A stretch of 64,000 nt of DNA from Lachnospiraceae bacterium (GTDB taxonomy: Bacteria; Bacillota; Clostridia; Lachnospirales; Lachnospiraceae): positions 1-64,000 of the forward strand of contig JAFZLD010000010.1 in assembly GCA_017553505.1 (NCBI GenBank), written 5' to 3'. This document shows, one piece after another, positions 1 through 9,206 of the stretch (positions within the stretch are counted from its first letter, which is position 1; each line of letters opens with the position of its first letter). The notes beneath the pieces were generated by a model that was given only the letters and a program-made list of their open reading frames with translations, was not told the origin of the DNA and searched no databases. The position numbers and the translations under genes are program-made.

Positions 1-98
1 ACGTAAGACCCCTTGAAGACGACGAGGTAGATAGGGCCAAGGTGTAAGTACAGTAATGTACTCAGCTGATGGTTACTAATAGGTCGAGAGCTTCACTT
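1..98 (+). rRNA. 23S ribosomal RNA, 3' end (partial)
   Basis: The first ~98 bases match the conserved 3' terminal segment of bacterial 23S rRNA: the GACGACGAGGTAGATAGG segment, the GTAC-hairpin that follows, and the TACTAATAGGTCGAG segment near the 3' end. The gene begins outside the window, so only domain VI remains. The exact mature end is uncertain by a few bases. No 5S rRNA follows before the tRNAs. Confidence 0.93.
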
Positions 99-363
99 GA
101 AGGTGAAAGTTATCCTAGGATTGAAAGTTCTTCTGTTTTGTGTTAAGTTATCAAGGTAAGCTTATAAATGAACTCGTAAGAATTAATTTTAGTGCCTACG
201 GGTCATTTTTTTGAAAACGTATTTTGTTGTTTTGGAAGATAACAAGATTTGGGCTCGTTTTGAAAATAACAAAACGAGAAAAAGCCTCCGGCCCCTACGG
301 GTCTAGCTTCTAAAAGATGATTTTAAAGCTAATCATCTTTTGAGCAGAAGCAAGATTTTTCCT
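99..363 (+). other. rRNA-tRNA spacer with two hairpins, no 5S gene
   Basis: This spacer lies between the 23S end and tRNA-Glu. It carries no 5S rRNA that I can recognise and no ORF. It holds a 9-bp hairpin at 254-278 (arms CTCGTTTTG and CAAAACGAG) and a larger imperfect hairpin at 306-351 (arms GCTTCT-AAAAGATGATT and AATCATCTTTT-AGAAGC). The word CTACGGGTC occurs twice, near 197 and 295. These are probably processing or stability structures of the rRNA-tRNA transcript. Confidence 0.55.
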
Positions 364-435
364 GGCTCCGTGGTCAAGCGGTTAAGACATCGCCCTTTCA
401 CGGCGGTAACACGAGTTCGATTCTCGTCGGAGTCA
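364..435 (+). tRNA. tRNA-Glu (anticodon TTC)
   Basis: The cloverleaf is complete. The acceptor arms are GGCTCCG and CGGAGTC, the anticodon stem is TCGCC/GGCGG with loop CTTTCAC (anticodon TTC), and the T arm is ACGAG-TTCGATT-CTCGT. CCA is not encoded, so it must be added after transcription. It is the first of three closely spaced tRNAs downstream of 23S. Confidence 0.96.
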
Positions 436-445
436 CTCTCAATAT

Positions 446-517
446 TCCTCGATAGCTCAGCGGTAGAGCATCCGGCTGTTAACCGGAGGGTCGTAGGTTC
501 AAACCCTACTCGGGGAG
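446..517 (+). tRNA. tRNA-Asn (anticodon GTT)
   Basis: Acceptor TCCTCGA pairs with TCGGGGA (one G-U). The anticodon stem is TCCGG/CCGGA with loop CTGTTAA (anticodon GTT). The T arm is GTAGG-TTCAAAC-CCTAC. CCA is not encoded. It lies 10 bases after tRNA-Glu and is probably co-transcribed with it. Confidence 0.96.
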
Positions 518-527
518 TTCATAATAT

Positions 528-599
528 GGTGCGATAGCCAAGTGGTAAGGCCCCGGTCTGCAACACCGTTATCCGCCGGTTCAAATCCGGCTCGCACCT
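528..599 (+). tRNA. tRNA-Cys (anticodon GCA)
   Basis: Acceptor GGTGCGA pairs with TCGCACC. The anticodon loop contains TCTGCAA (anticodon GCA). The T arm is GCCGG-TTCAAAT-CCGGC. CCA is not encoded. It is last in the tRNA run and is followed directly by a terminator. Confidence 0.95.
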
Positions 600-607
600 C
601 GCTAATA

Positions 608-640
608 AGCCCGAAACGTTTTGTTTCGGGCTTTTTGTTT
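608..640 (+). terminator. Terminator of the rRNA-tRNA operon
   Basis: The hairpin AGCCCGAAAC/GTTTCGGGCT has a short loop and is followed by TTTTTGTTTT, a textbook Rho-independent terminator just after tRNA-Cys. Confidence 0.92.
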
Positions 641-678
641 TACATTTTGAGCTATATATTATTATCGAAACGTACCCC

Positions 679-1401
679 CTACCCTCTCTTCCCAGGCGTA
701 GCACCATACTTTTTCTTGTAGGCCCCTATGAAGTGGATTTCGGAGCAGAAAGAAAGCCGGTAGGCGATTTCGGAGAGGGTCATGCCTTCGGAGAGCATTA
801 CGCGGGCAGCGTCGAGCTTTTCGTTCATGATATAGTCGTGGATGGTGGTGCCCATTTCACGCTTGAATAGAATAGATAAGTAACTTCTTGATAACCGACA
901 TTCTGAAGCGAGAGTGTCGGTTGTTATTTTTTCGTAGAGATGGACGTGGATGTAGTGGATGCAGCGGCGGATGGCGGGGGAGAAGGCGCGGTTGGCTTTG
1001 GAGTTGAAGACTCCATAGGTCAGATCTTCTGCTTTGTCCAAGAGATAGCTGACGATAGCCTCGGGCGAAGACGCCGCATCGATGTGGCGGATATATTCAT
1101 CACTTAGGTTAAAGGCGTCGGTTTCGTCCATGCCGCCGAGAATAGCGTAGTGGATGGCTACGGCAATAGTAGAGATAGCCCAATAGCGATACTGCTTGAG
1201 GTTATCACGCGAAAGAAAGCCCATGGTAATCCCTTCATTGAGGTAGGCCTGAGCTTTGTCACGCACTAGTGCAGGATTGCCTGCTTTGATGCACTCAAAC
1301 AGTTCGTACTCGCGGCTGAAAGCAGAGTGAACAACGCCGGTCTCGCGCTCCATGGAAAGCGAGTTTTCGTCTCGGTTGATGGTTTCGAATCGATTCTTCA
1401 T
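679..1401 (-). CDS. AraC-family transcriptional regulator
   Basis: This is a DNA-binding activator of the AraC/XylS type. The C-terminal ~100 residues carry the double helix-turn-helix: a first HTH around the TLASECRLSRSYLSILFKRE segment and a second around MTLSEIAYRLSFCSEIHF, ending in a KKYGATPGKRG tail as usual for the family. The N-terminal ~140 residues are helical and should hold the sensing part; no cupin motif is obvious. It is divergent from a GH3 glycosidase and a sugar symporter, so it probably controls their uptake and hydrolysis operon. The start is uncertain: I chose the ATG at 1401 (240 aa); ATGs at 1431 and 1353 are possible and none has a strong ribosome binding site. Confidence 0.85.
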   Translation of the reverse strand: MKNRFETINRDENSLSMERETGVVHSAFSREYELFECIKAGNPALVRDKAQAYLNEGITMGFLSRDNLKQYRYWAISTIAVAIHYAILGGMDETDAFNLSDEYIRHIDAASSPEAIVSYLLDKAEDLTYGVFNSKANRAFSPAIRRCIHYIHVHLYEKITTDTLASECRLSRSYLSILFKREMGTTIHDYIMNEKLDAARVMLSEGMTLSEIAYRLSFCSEIHFIGAYKKKYGATPGKRG

Positions 1402-1526
1402 GAGACAATAATAGCATAACAAATGAGACATAAAAAGAACAAAAGTGATATTTGAAACTTAGATTCCGTGCTAAAGTGGAACAATAGGGGAGAAAGCACA
1501 AAACGCATATTGAGAGAGGTACAACT

Positions 1527-3959
1527 ATGAACATCGAGCAGACACTCAAGAACCTGACAACCGACGAAAAAATCAGACTCTTAACCGGCGACGGCGCATG
1601 GCACACATACGACTGCAACGGTAAGATTCCGAAGATTTGCATGACCGACGGCCCTCACGGACTCAGAAAGGTTGCTGTCGAGAAACACGGCGATATTGAG
1701 AACAGTATTCCTGCCACATGCTTTCCGACAGCCTGCGCGGCAGCTTCGAGCTGGAACCCTGAAGTCACTGCTCAGATGGCCACCGCGATAGCCAAAGAAG
1801 CCAAGAAAGAAAACGTCGCAATCGTTCTCGGCCCCGGCACAAACATCAAGCGTTCGCCCCTCTGCGGACGTAACTTTGAATATTACAGCGAAGATCCTTT
1901 ACTTGCAGGCAAGCTCGCAAGTTCTTTTATCAACTCAATGCAAAAAGAAGGCGTCCGCACCAGCCTCAAGCACTTCGCAGCCAACTCTCAGGAGACAAGA
2001 CGCATGACCTCGAACTCCGAGGTAGACGAGCGCGCTCTCAGAGAGATTTACCTTGCAGCTTTCGAAACAGCGGTCAAAGAAGCCAATCCTACAACACTTA
2101 TGTGCTCCTACAACCGCATAAACGGTGAATTCGCCTCGAATAACATGCACTTGCTCACAGAAATACTCAGAGACAACTGGGGCTATAACGGCGCAGTAGT
2201 TTCCGACTGGGGCGCGACCAACGATGTAGTAAAATGCTTCAAGTCAGGCCTCAACCTTGAAATGCCCGACGGCTCAGGCTTCCACACCAAGGAACTGAAA
2301 AAAGCCTATGAAAGAGGCGAAATCACCGACGCAGAACTCGACAAGTGGGCGGGAGCTGTCCTTAAGAACTTCTCAGAACTCGCAGAACGCTTCGACGCTG
2401 CCACACCCACAGAAGTCGATTTCAAGGCCCACAACGACCTTGCCCGTCGACTCGAGGACGAATGCGCAGTTCTACTTAAGAACGATGGATCCCTTCCCGT
2501 ATCCAAGGACCGCGACATAATCATCATCGGTGAGCTTGCCGACAATATGCGTTTCCAGGGCGGCGGTAGTAGCCACATCAACGCGACCTTTAAGAAGAAC
2601 GCTATTGATTCCCTTCAGGACGCAGGCTACACAGTCATCTACACCAAGGGCTACAGCAATGACACCGACGTAACAGACACTGCCCTGGCCAAAGAAGCCA
2701 TCGACACCGTCCTTAAGAACTATCAAAGAAACCGTACCACTATCCTTTTCTTCCTGGGCCTCACGGAATCCTACGAAGGCGAAGGATATGACAGAACTGA
2801 CATAAACATCCCCGGCAACCAGACCGAGCTCCTCGAGGCAATCTCGGGCATAGCAGATCAAAAAGACATTGCTGTCGTAAGTTTCGGCGGCGCTCCCATG
2901 GACTTCTCCTGGGAAGACAAAGTGTCCGCAATCCTTCACATGTACCTCGGCGGTCAGGCAGTCGGCGAATCGGTAGCAGACCTCGTATCCGGTGCAGTGA
3001 ACCCTTCCGGTAAGCTTGCCGAGACTATGCCTCTCGAAATTAAGCACACCCCTGCGCACCGCTACTTTGCAGCGCCTCATGACGACGTGGAATACCGCGA
3101 GAGCATCTTCGTAGGATATCGCTACTACGAGACCTACAACGTTCCCGTGCGATATCCCTTCGGCTACGGCTTATCCTACACAACATTTGCATATACCGGC
3201 ATCAAGGCGCCCGAAGTCTTCGAGGGTAACGACATCGAAGTTCAGGTCACCGTTAAGAACACAGGAACCGTAGCAGGCGCCGAGACCATCCAGTTATACA
3301 TTCTTCCGGAAAAAGAAAACTTCCTAAGAAGCGCCATCGAGCTTAAAGGTTTCAAGAAAGTATTCCTTAACTCCGGCGAAGAAAAGACGGTTACCATTCC
3401 GCTTAACGCCCGCGCATTCAGTGTATTTGATGTCGACAAGAATTCTTTTGCCACCATCGCAGGCGTATACACCATTGCGGCAGCCGCTTCGGTTAGAGAC
3501 ATTCGACTCAAGACTCAGATTGTAGTTCAAGGCGACAAGTACTTCCGCGACGAGCGTGAACTCTTCCCTGACTACTTTAAGCCACAGCCCGAAGGTATGG
3601 ATATCTCCCGCGAACAGTTCGAAGCTCTTTACGGTCGCCCGCTTACAAACTTCCGCAACAGAAGAAGAGGCGACTTCGACCTCACCTGCGCCCTCGGCGA
3701 GGTAACCCGCAAGAGTCTCTTCGGAAGAATCTTCAGACTCATCCTGAACATAGCCATCGGCTTCATGTTCCCGGGTAAAAAGAAAACGGACCCCTCCTTC
3801 AAGATGCTCAAAATGGGCCTCGAAGAAGGCAACCTCGAAGGCTTAATCGCCAATAGCGGCGGTATGATTTCCAAGAAGCTTTGTGACGTACTCGTACTTA
3901 ATGCCAACAGACACTACCTGAAAGCATTTGCTAGATTCTTTGCCAAAAAGGAGGCATAA
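1527..3959 (+). CDS. Glycoside hydrolase family 3 (beta-glucosidase-like)
   Basis: This is an 810-residue exo-acting GH3 enzyme that removes sugars from the non-reducing ends of beta-glycosides. The GH3 N-terminal barrel is visible (MTDGPHGLR near residue 40, KHFAANSQE near 147, then the nucleophile motif VVSDWGA near 225). The GH3 C-terminal domain follows, with the EGEGYDRTD and GGQAVGESVAD segments, then a fibronectin-III-like domain (YPFGYGLSYTTF onward) and a ~130-residue helical C-terminal extension. No signal peptide is seen, so it should act in the cytoplasm on imported oligosaccharides. GAGAGAGG precedes the ATG. The symporter follows 3 bases downstream, so the two form an operon. 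The exact substrate cannot be read from the sequence. Confidence 0.93.
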   Translation: MNIEQTLKNLTTDEKIRLLTGDGAWHTYDCNGKIPKICMTDGPHGLRKVAVEKHGDIENSIPATCFPTACAAASSWNPEVTAQMATAIAKEAKKENVAIVLGPGTNIKRSPLCGRNFEYYSEDPLLAGKLASSFINSMQKEGVRTSLKHFAANSQETRRMTSNSEVDERALREIYLAAFETAVKEANPTTLMCSYNRINGEFASNNMHLLTEILRDNWGYNGAVVSDWGATNDVVKCFKSGLNLEMPDGSGFHTKELKKAYERGEITDAELDKWAGAVLKNFSELAERFDAATPTEVDFKAHNDLARRLEDECAVLLKNDGSLPVSKDRDIIIIGELADNMRFQGGGSSHINATFKKNAIDSLQDAGYTVIYTKGYSNDTDVTDTALAKEAIDTVLKNYQRNRTTILFFLGLTESYEGEGYDRTDINIPGNQTELLEAISGIADQKDIAVVSFGGAPMDFSWEDKVSAILHMYLGGQAVGESVADLVSGAVNPSGKLAETMPLEIKHTPAHRYFAAPHDDVEYRESIFVGYRYYETYNVPVRYPFGYGLSYTTFAYTGIKAPEVFEGNDIEVQVTVKNTGTVAGAETIQLYILPEKENFLRSAIELKGFKKVFLNSGEEKTVTIPLNARAFSVFDVDKNSFATIAGVYTIAAAASVRDIRLKTQIVVQGDKYFRDERELFPDYFKPQPEGMDISREQFEALYGRPLTNFRNRRRGDFDLTCALGEVTRKSLFGRIFRLILNIAIGFMFPGKKKTDPSFKMLKMGLEEGNLEGLIANSGGMISKKLCDVLVLNANRHYLKAFARFFAKKEA

Positions 3960-3962
3960 TCG

Positions 3963-5408
3963 ATGGGCAACCGCAAACTCGACAAAAGAACAAAATGGAG
4001 CTACTGCATAGGCGCAACTGGCCGCGACATGGCCTATACGCTCGTGAGCATGTTCCTGCTTACCTATATCCAATACACGATGAAACTCACAGTTGCCCAG
4101 TTTGCAACAATCTCGGCAATCGTGGTGGTATGCCTTCTCTGGGACGCGGTCAATGACCCCCTAATGGGCATCATCATAGAGAACGCGCGACTTAAATCCG
4201 GCAAGTTCAAGCCCTGGATTCTCCTCGGCGTTATCTTAAACGCGCTGGTTATCATCGGTCTCTTCACCATCAGGCCCGAAGGCTGGGGATTCGTCGCTTT
4301 CTTTGGCATAGGGTACCTGCTCTGGGGAATGACTTACACAATGAACGACATTTCCTACTGGGGACTGCTTCCCGCACTTAGCTCCGACGCCAAAGAACGT
4401 AACGCGCTTGTGACCATCCAAGGCATTTTTGTCTGCATCGGCCAGTTTTCCGTGGCGGGCCTTCTTCCCGACATGATAGCAGGCAACGCGGTCAAAGCAT
4501 ACAGAATCGCGGCAATCGTAATCGCAAGCTGCTTCTTATGCTTCCAGCTGCTTACCTTCTTCGGTGTCAAAGAACCTCCGAGACAGGACAACAAAGAAGT
4601 TCTTTCCTTAAAGGATATGTTCAAGATTTTTTTGCGTAACGACCAGCTCGTGGCCATCGGTATCGCGTGCCTTCTTTTCCAGATAGGCAACAACCTTCTT
4701 ATTATGATAGGTATGAACTTCTTTTATTTCGAGTTCGGCTACTCTGTAGGCGGCAACCTCGTCTTCTGGTTCACGGTTATGTACGGACTCGGTACGCTTG
4801 TGTCGGAAGCGGGCTTTGCTTCAATCGCGGCCAAGTTTTCGAGAGCGAAGATTATAGCGGTATCCACAGCCATGACGGTTGCGGGCTACCTTCTTTTCTT
4901 AAGCGTCGGCTATATTCTGCCCAAGAACTCGATTCTTATTAATGCAATCGGTTTCATGATTTTCTTTGCTCAGGGACTCTTCAACATGACTATGATTGTC
5001 ATGCTCAACAACACGATTGAGTACGATCAGGTGCGTTTCGGGGAGAGACACGACAGCATAATTTCCGCGGTTCGTTCTTTTGCGACGAAGCTTGCCAGTG
5101 CAATTGACCAGGGAGTGGTGGCGCTAATCCTTATCATCAGCGGAATATATGCCATCAGCCAGAACATTTCGAACCTCGAGATTCAGTCGGGCACAGGTGA
5201 AATCACCAAAGAAGCAGCCATAGCAGGCGCAGACAGTTTCATAGCGACCGCCACCGGCGCACAAAGATTCATTTTGAGAATGGGCATCGCATCCGTACCG
5301 ATTATTGCAATCGGCATAGCTTTTCTCATTATTAAAAAGAAATACATCATAGATGAGAAGAAATACAAAGAGCTGGTGGATGAAATTGACAAAAGATTAC
5401 ATAACTAG
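3963..5408 (+). CDS. GPH-family sugar:cation symporter (MFS)
   Basis: This 481-residue protein has about 12 hydrophobic segments and belongs to the glycoside-pentoside-hexuronide:cation symporter group (MelB-like). Supporting motifs are the early DAVNDPLMG segment and the NDISYWGLLPALSSDAKERN loop, both typical of the group. It should import a glycoside together with Na+ or H+. It starts 3 bases after the GH3 stop codon, with GGAGG ahead of its ATG, and the pairing suggests that it supplies the GH3 substrate. The end is a charged cytoplasmic tail. Confidence 0.9.
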   Translation: MGNRKLDKRTKWSYCIGATGRDMAYTLVSMFLLTYIQYTMKLTVAQFATISAIVVVCLLWDAVNDPLMGIIIENARLKSGKFKPWILLGVILNALVIIGLFTIRPEGWGFVAFFGIGYLLWGMTYTMNDISYWGLLPALSSDAKERNALVTIQGIFVCIGQFSVAGLLPDMIAGNAVKAYRIAAIVIASCFLCFQLLTFFGVKEPPRQDNKEVLSLKDMFKIFLRNDQLVAIGIACLLFQIGNNLLIMIGMNFFYFEFGYSVGGNLVFWFTVMYGLGTLVSEAGFASIAAKFSRAKIIAVSTAMTVAGYLLFLSVGYILPKNSILINAIGFMIFFAQGLFNMTMIVMLNNTIEYDQVRFGERHDSIISAVRSFATKLASAIDQGVVALILIISGIYAISQNISNLEIQSGTGEITKEAAIAGADSFIATATGAQRFILRMGIASVPIIAIGIAFLIIKKKYIIDEKKYKELVDEIDKRLHN

Positions 5409-5548
5409 GACAAAAAAATCATAGAACTATTTTTATGAGTACTATTTTCTTTTTTTCGGTTTTATGTTAATCTATATCTTGAGTGGGTGAGTCAATATAT
5501 ACCCAAAATGTTCCATTTTTTGTCGGAATTATAGAATTCAGGATAAAT

Positions 5549-6358
5549 ATGATTTGGACACTGATCAATATAGCAATTGTTCTTTTAATAGTAATGCTGT
5601 TTCTTATAAAGCCCGGTAAAAAGCGCGACACATCTTATTATAAGACCAAGATGTACGCCCACCGTGGACTTCACGGTGCAGGTGTGCCGGAGAATTCCCT
5701 TACCGCATTCAGACTTGCGCGAGAGTCGGGATACGGTGTCGAGCTTGACGTTCAGATGACCAAGGACAGAAAGCTTGTGGTGTTCCATGACGGCAATCTT
5801 ATGAGAATGTGCGGAGTGGACGGCTATTTACGGGACTATACTTACGATGAATTGTGTGAGTTCAGACTTGCAGGAACTGATGAGAAAATCCCCCTTTTTG
5901 AGGACGTGCTGAAAGTCCTTAAGAAGACTGACCTTATATGTGAAATCAAAGGCGACAACGGCAACAAATGCTACGATTTGTGCAGATACACCTATGAAGC
6001 GCTTCGTAATTACGAAGGCCGCTACTGTATCGAGTCCTTCAGCCCGTTTCTTGTGCAGTGGTTTAGGAAGAACCACCCCGAGATTATAAGAGGACAGTTG
6101 TCATGCGACTTCATGCACGATACCGGCATGAACTTTTTCGAGCGCGTCACCATGACGCATTTAATGGTTAACGTTTTGTCCAGACCCGACTTCATAGCGT
6201 ACAAGCATGAGGACATTGGACGATTCGGTTATAGATTGTGTAGAAGGGTATTTCGTCCTTTCCTGGTGGCATGGACTGCCAAGGGGGATGAAGAGCAGAA
6301 GCGAGCTTGGGGGAGTTTCGATTCTGTGATATTTGAACAGTTTCTCGGGGAAAGATAG
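5549..6358 (+). CDS. Membrane-anchored glycerophosphodiester phosphodiesterase
   Basis: This 269-residue GDPD-family enzyme hydrolyses glycerophosphodiesters to glycerol-3-phosphate and an alcohol. The N-terminus is one membrane segment (residues ~2-20). The catalytic domain follows, with the AHRGLHG motif, PENSLTAF, the metal-binding ELDVQMT and the VVFHDG histidine, all expected for an active enzyme. I chose the ATG at 5549, which has AGGA upstream. A longer GTG start at 5483 would add 22 residues and break the membrane-anchor pattern. It is 15 bases from the EAL-GH25 gene and probably in one transcript with it. Confidence 0.9.
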   Translation: MIWTLINIAIVLLIVMLFLIKPGKKRDTSYYKTKMYAHRGLHGAGVPENSLTAFRLARESGYGVELDVQMTKDRKLVVFHDGNLMRMCGVDGYLRDYTYDELCEFRLAGTDEKIPLFEDVLKVLKKTDLICEIKGDNGNKCYDLCRYTYEALRNYEGRYCIESFSPFLVQWFRKNHPEIIRGQLSCDFMHDTGMNFFERVTMTHLMVNVLSRPDFIAYKHEDIGRFGYRLCRRVFRPFLVAWTAKGDEEQKRAWGSFDSVIFEQFLGER

Positions 6359-6373
6359 AGGTACGCTGGGTTA

Positions 6374-8425
6374 ATGTTACAACAACCGGTTCTTTCCGCG
6401 AAACAGGCCTATGGAGAACAATTCGACGTCAAGGGATTAAACTTTTTCAGACGTCTTCTTTTGGCGCTGCAGAACAAGGAATTTGTAGTATACTTTCAGC
6501 CGAAAGTATCTATACAGGACATGAAGATAGCCGGGGCAGAGGCCTTGGTCCGTTGGAATTATGACGGTCAGGTACTCCCGCCGGTTAAGTTTATACCTTT
6601 TTGCGAAAGAACGGGTCTTGTCATAGACATAGATTTTTATGTGTTGGAAGAGACCTGCAGAAAGATGCGGGAGTGGATGGACGCAGGAATGCAACTGGTC
6701 CGCATCTCCGTGAACTTCTCCAAGTACCACTTCAATGAAGAGGGAGTCGCGGAACGCATCTACAACGTAATACAACATTACGGGATACCACCTGAGTACA
6801 TAGAGGTTGAGTTCACCGAGACGGCTTATCTTGATAAGGAAGAATTGCTGGAATCTACGGTCGACAAGCTGCGAAGTTACGGCATCAAGTCATCGATAGA
6901 CGATTTCGGCTCCGGATATTCCTCGCTGAATCTGCTTCAGAACATGGACTTCGAAGTGGTTAAGTTAGACAAATCATTACTTGGCAAAGGCGTTGAGAAC
7001 GACAAAGCCAAGAAAGTAATATCAAGCATCATCCACATGGCCAAGGAACTCGACATGGAGGTCCTGGCGGAAGGTGTGGAGACGGCGGAAGAGCTTAAAC
7101 TCCTAAGGGGGTTAAAGTGCGATATCGTACAAGGCTTTTTCTTTGACAAACCGTTGCCGGTTGCGGAATTCGAGAAACGGCTTCGCGCCGGCGGATACAA
7201 AGAAGACGGTTCGGTCAAAGAACCCGAAAGGATAAAGATGGAATTAAAGGACGTTGAAGAAATCGGAAACAGCAGCAAGAATGAAGCCAACAGTAGTTTA
7301 AACAGATATTTAAACTACGAAGAGCTTTACGACAGAAAGCGCAATAACGGTATGTTTATTGCGGGTCTTGTTATGCTGCTTGTGGCAATTACCGTCCTTC
7401 TTATCACTTTCTTTGTAATTAAGAGCGGCAAGTTCGGCAAGAAAGAGGCGAATGTATCTTCCGTAGTTGAGAAGACCTACACTCAGGCCGAAGTTGATGA
7501 GCTCGTATCAGGCAGGGTAGCACTTGCCGAAGAAGAAACAAGAACACTTGTGGAGAGAGAGTATCTTTCACAGATTCGTGAGGTAGCAGGCGAATACAGC
7601 GGTATGACCAATTACCTTCGTTCTCTCTATCCCGATAATCTGGTATTTACGGATGGCAGCAGATATAATTTTGTTGCCATCAATAAAGACCTTAAGCAGA
7701 GCGATGTGCTGGAGGAGCTTTTCGTAAGGGACGAGGCTACAGGTTACCTCTACTATACGGATGCCTCCGGCAATAAGACTTCTTACTTGGGTATCGATGT
7801 GTCATCACATCAGGGTAACATAGACTGGAACAGCGTTAAGGCGGCAGGCATTGACTTTGCGGTTTTAAGATGCGGTATCAGAGGTTACGGCACAGGTAAG
7901 ATTGTCGAGGATACTCAGTTTAAGAACAATATGCTCGGAGCGTCCAACGCGGACCTTCCTTTGGCAGTTTATTTCTACACTCAGGCCATTACTACTGAGG
8001 AAGCGGTTGAAGAAGCGCAGTTTGTAATCGATCTTCTTAAGCCCTTCACGGTTAAGGGTCCCGTGGTGTTGGATGTTGAATCCGCTTCATCGGATGAACG
8101 TATCAAGGACTTAACAGCCGGTCAGAGAACAGACATTATTCTGGCTTTTTGTGATGCGATAAAGCAGGCGGGCTATACCCCCATGATTTATGCTGATTCA
8201 AGATTCTACACCCTGAGAATGGAACTTGAAAGACTCGAAGAATATGACAAATGGTATGCCAATTACAATAACCTGGGAAGAGACCCTTCGGCTTCGATAT
8301 GGTCATACAACAGCCCTCTGCTGTTCCCTTACAAGTATCGTATGTGGCAGTATTCCAATACAGGAAGAGTTAACGGAATTGACGGAAACGTTGATTTGAA
8401 CGTTTTGTTTGATAAATGGTGGTAG
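6374..8425 (+). CDS. EAL-domain c-di-GMP phosphodiesterase fused to GH25 lysozyme domain
   Basis: This is one uninterrupted 683-codon frame with three parts. Residues ~22-275 form an EAL domain with the motifs needed for c-di-GMP hydrolysis: AEALVRW (E56-A57-L58), SVNFS, EFTET, DDFGSGYSSL, KLDKSL, AEGVET and VQGFFFDKPLP. Residues ~328-350 are a single membrane helix. Residues ~470-683 form a GH25 muramidase domain with GIDVSSHQGNIDW, VVLDVES and MWQYS. The expected topology is a cytoplasmic EAL and an extracellular lysozyme. An internal ATG at 7238 (residue 289), preceded by GAAAGGATAAAG, could start a separate TM-GH25 protein. GAGGT lies ~12 bases ahead of the first ATG. The fusion is unusual and may be a true signalling link or the result of a lost stop codon. 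Confidence 0.87.
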   Translation: MLQQPVLSAKQAYGEQFDVKGLNFFRRLLLALQNKEFVVYFQPKVSIQDMKIAGAEALVRWNYDGQVLPPVKFIPFCERTGLVIDIDFYVLEETCRKMREWMDAGMQLVRISVNFSKYHFNEEGVAERIYNVIQHYGIPPEYIEVEFTETAYLDKEELLESTVDKLRSYGIKSSIDDFGSGYSSLNLLQNMDFEVVKLDKSLLGKGVENDKAKKVISSIIHMAKELDMEVLAEGVETAEELKLLRGLKCDIVQGFFFDKPLPVAEFEKRLRAGGYKEDGSVKEPERIKMELKDVEEIGNSSKNEANSSLNRYLNYEELYDRKRNNGMFIAGLVMLLVAITVLLITFFVIKSGKFGKKEANVSSVVEKTYTQAEVDELVSGRVALAEEETRTLVEREYLSQIREVAGEYSGMTNYLRSLYPDNLVFTDGSRYNFVAINKDLKQSDVLEELFVRDEATGYLYYTDASGNKTSYLGIDVSSHQGNIDWNSVKAAGIDFAVLRCGIRGYGTGKIVEDTQFKNNMLGASNADLPLAVYFYTQAITTEEAVEEAQFVIDLLKPFTVKGPVVLDVESASSDERIKDLTAGQRTDIILAFCDAIKQAGYTPMIYADSRFYTLRMELERLEEYDKWYANYNNLGRDPSASIWSYNSPLLFPYKYRMWQYSNTGRVNGIDGNVDLNVLFDKWW

Positions 8426-8468
8426 TCACGGGTGCACGGGCGAGGGGCTCGGCGTAAGGAGGCTTACT

Positions 8469-9191
8469 ATGGATGAGAAACTTTTAACTCTTAAGAAATG
8501 GATTGACGAGTCGGACAACATCGTTTTCTTTGGCGGCGCGGGCGTGTCGACGGAGAGCGGTATTCCTGACTTTCGTTCCACAGACGGACTCTACAGTCAA
8601 AAATACAAATATCCTCCGGAGACAATTGTAAGTCACACATTTCTTACAAGACGCACGGAGGAATTTTTTGAATTTTACAAAGAAAAAATGGTGGCTCCTG
8701 CATTAGCGGCACGTCCCAACGCGGCACACCTTAAACTCGCCGAGTGGGAAAAAGCAGGCAAGCTCAAAGCGGTTATAACCCAGAACATCGACGGACTTCA
8801 CCAGGCTGCAGGCAGCAAGGAAGTGCTGGAACTTCACGGAACCATCATGAAGAATTACTGCGACAGATGCGGCAAGAAGTTTCCTGTCGAATATGTAACC
8901 GAGTCGGCAGGCGTTCCCAAGTGTGAGTGCGGCGGAACGGTTCGACCGGATGTAGTACTCTACGAAGAAGGCCTCGACATGGGCGTCATGGAGAGAGCCA
9001 TCAATTATATCAGTAATGCAGATGTGCTTATTATCGGCGGAACGTCGCTTGTGGTATATCCGGCGGCGGGGCTGATCAGATATTACAGGGGCAATAAGCT
9101 CGTTCTTTTGAATCTGTCCGAGACGAGTCAGGATTCCAATGCGGATTTAGTGATTCATGCCAAGCTCGGTGAGGTTCTTTCACAGTTATGA
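8469..9191 (+). CDS. Sir2-family NAD-dependent protein deacylase
   Basis: This is a 240-residue sirtuin that removes acyl groups from lysines using NAD+. The NAD-binding GGAGVSTESGIPDFRS is near residue 23, and the catalytic segment TQNIDGLHQAAG is followed by the ELHG histidine. The zinc site has CDRC and CEC, with four cysteines present. GTSLVVYPAAGL is the second nucleotide-binding segment. The start at 8469 is fixed by AAGGAGG 9 bases upstream; the frame is open further upstream, but that part overlaps the preceding gene and has no support. Confidence 0.94.
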   Translation: MDEKLLTLKKWIDESDNIVFFGGAGVSTESGIPDFRSTDGLYSQKYKYPPETIVSHTFLTRRTEEFFEFYKEKMVAPALAARPNAAHLKLAEWEKAGKLKAVITQNIDGLHQAAGSKEVLELHGTIMKNYCDRCGKKFPVEYVTESAGVPKCECGGTVRPDVVLYEEGLDMGVMERAINYISNADVLIIGGTSLVVYPAAGLIRYYRGNKLVLLNLSETSQDSNADLVIHAKLGEVLSQL

Positions 9192-9206
9192 TGATGGAAT
9201 GACGGT

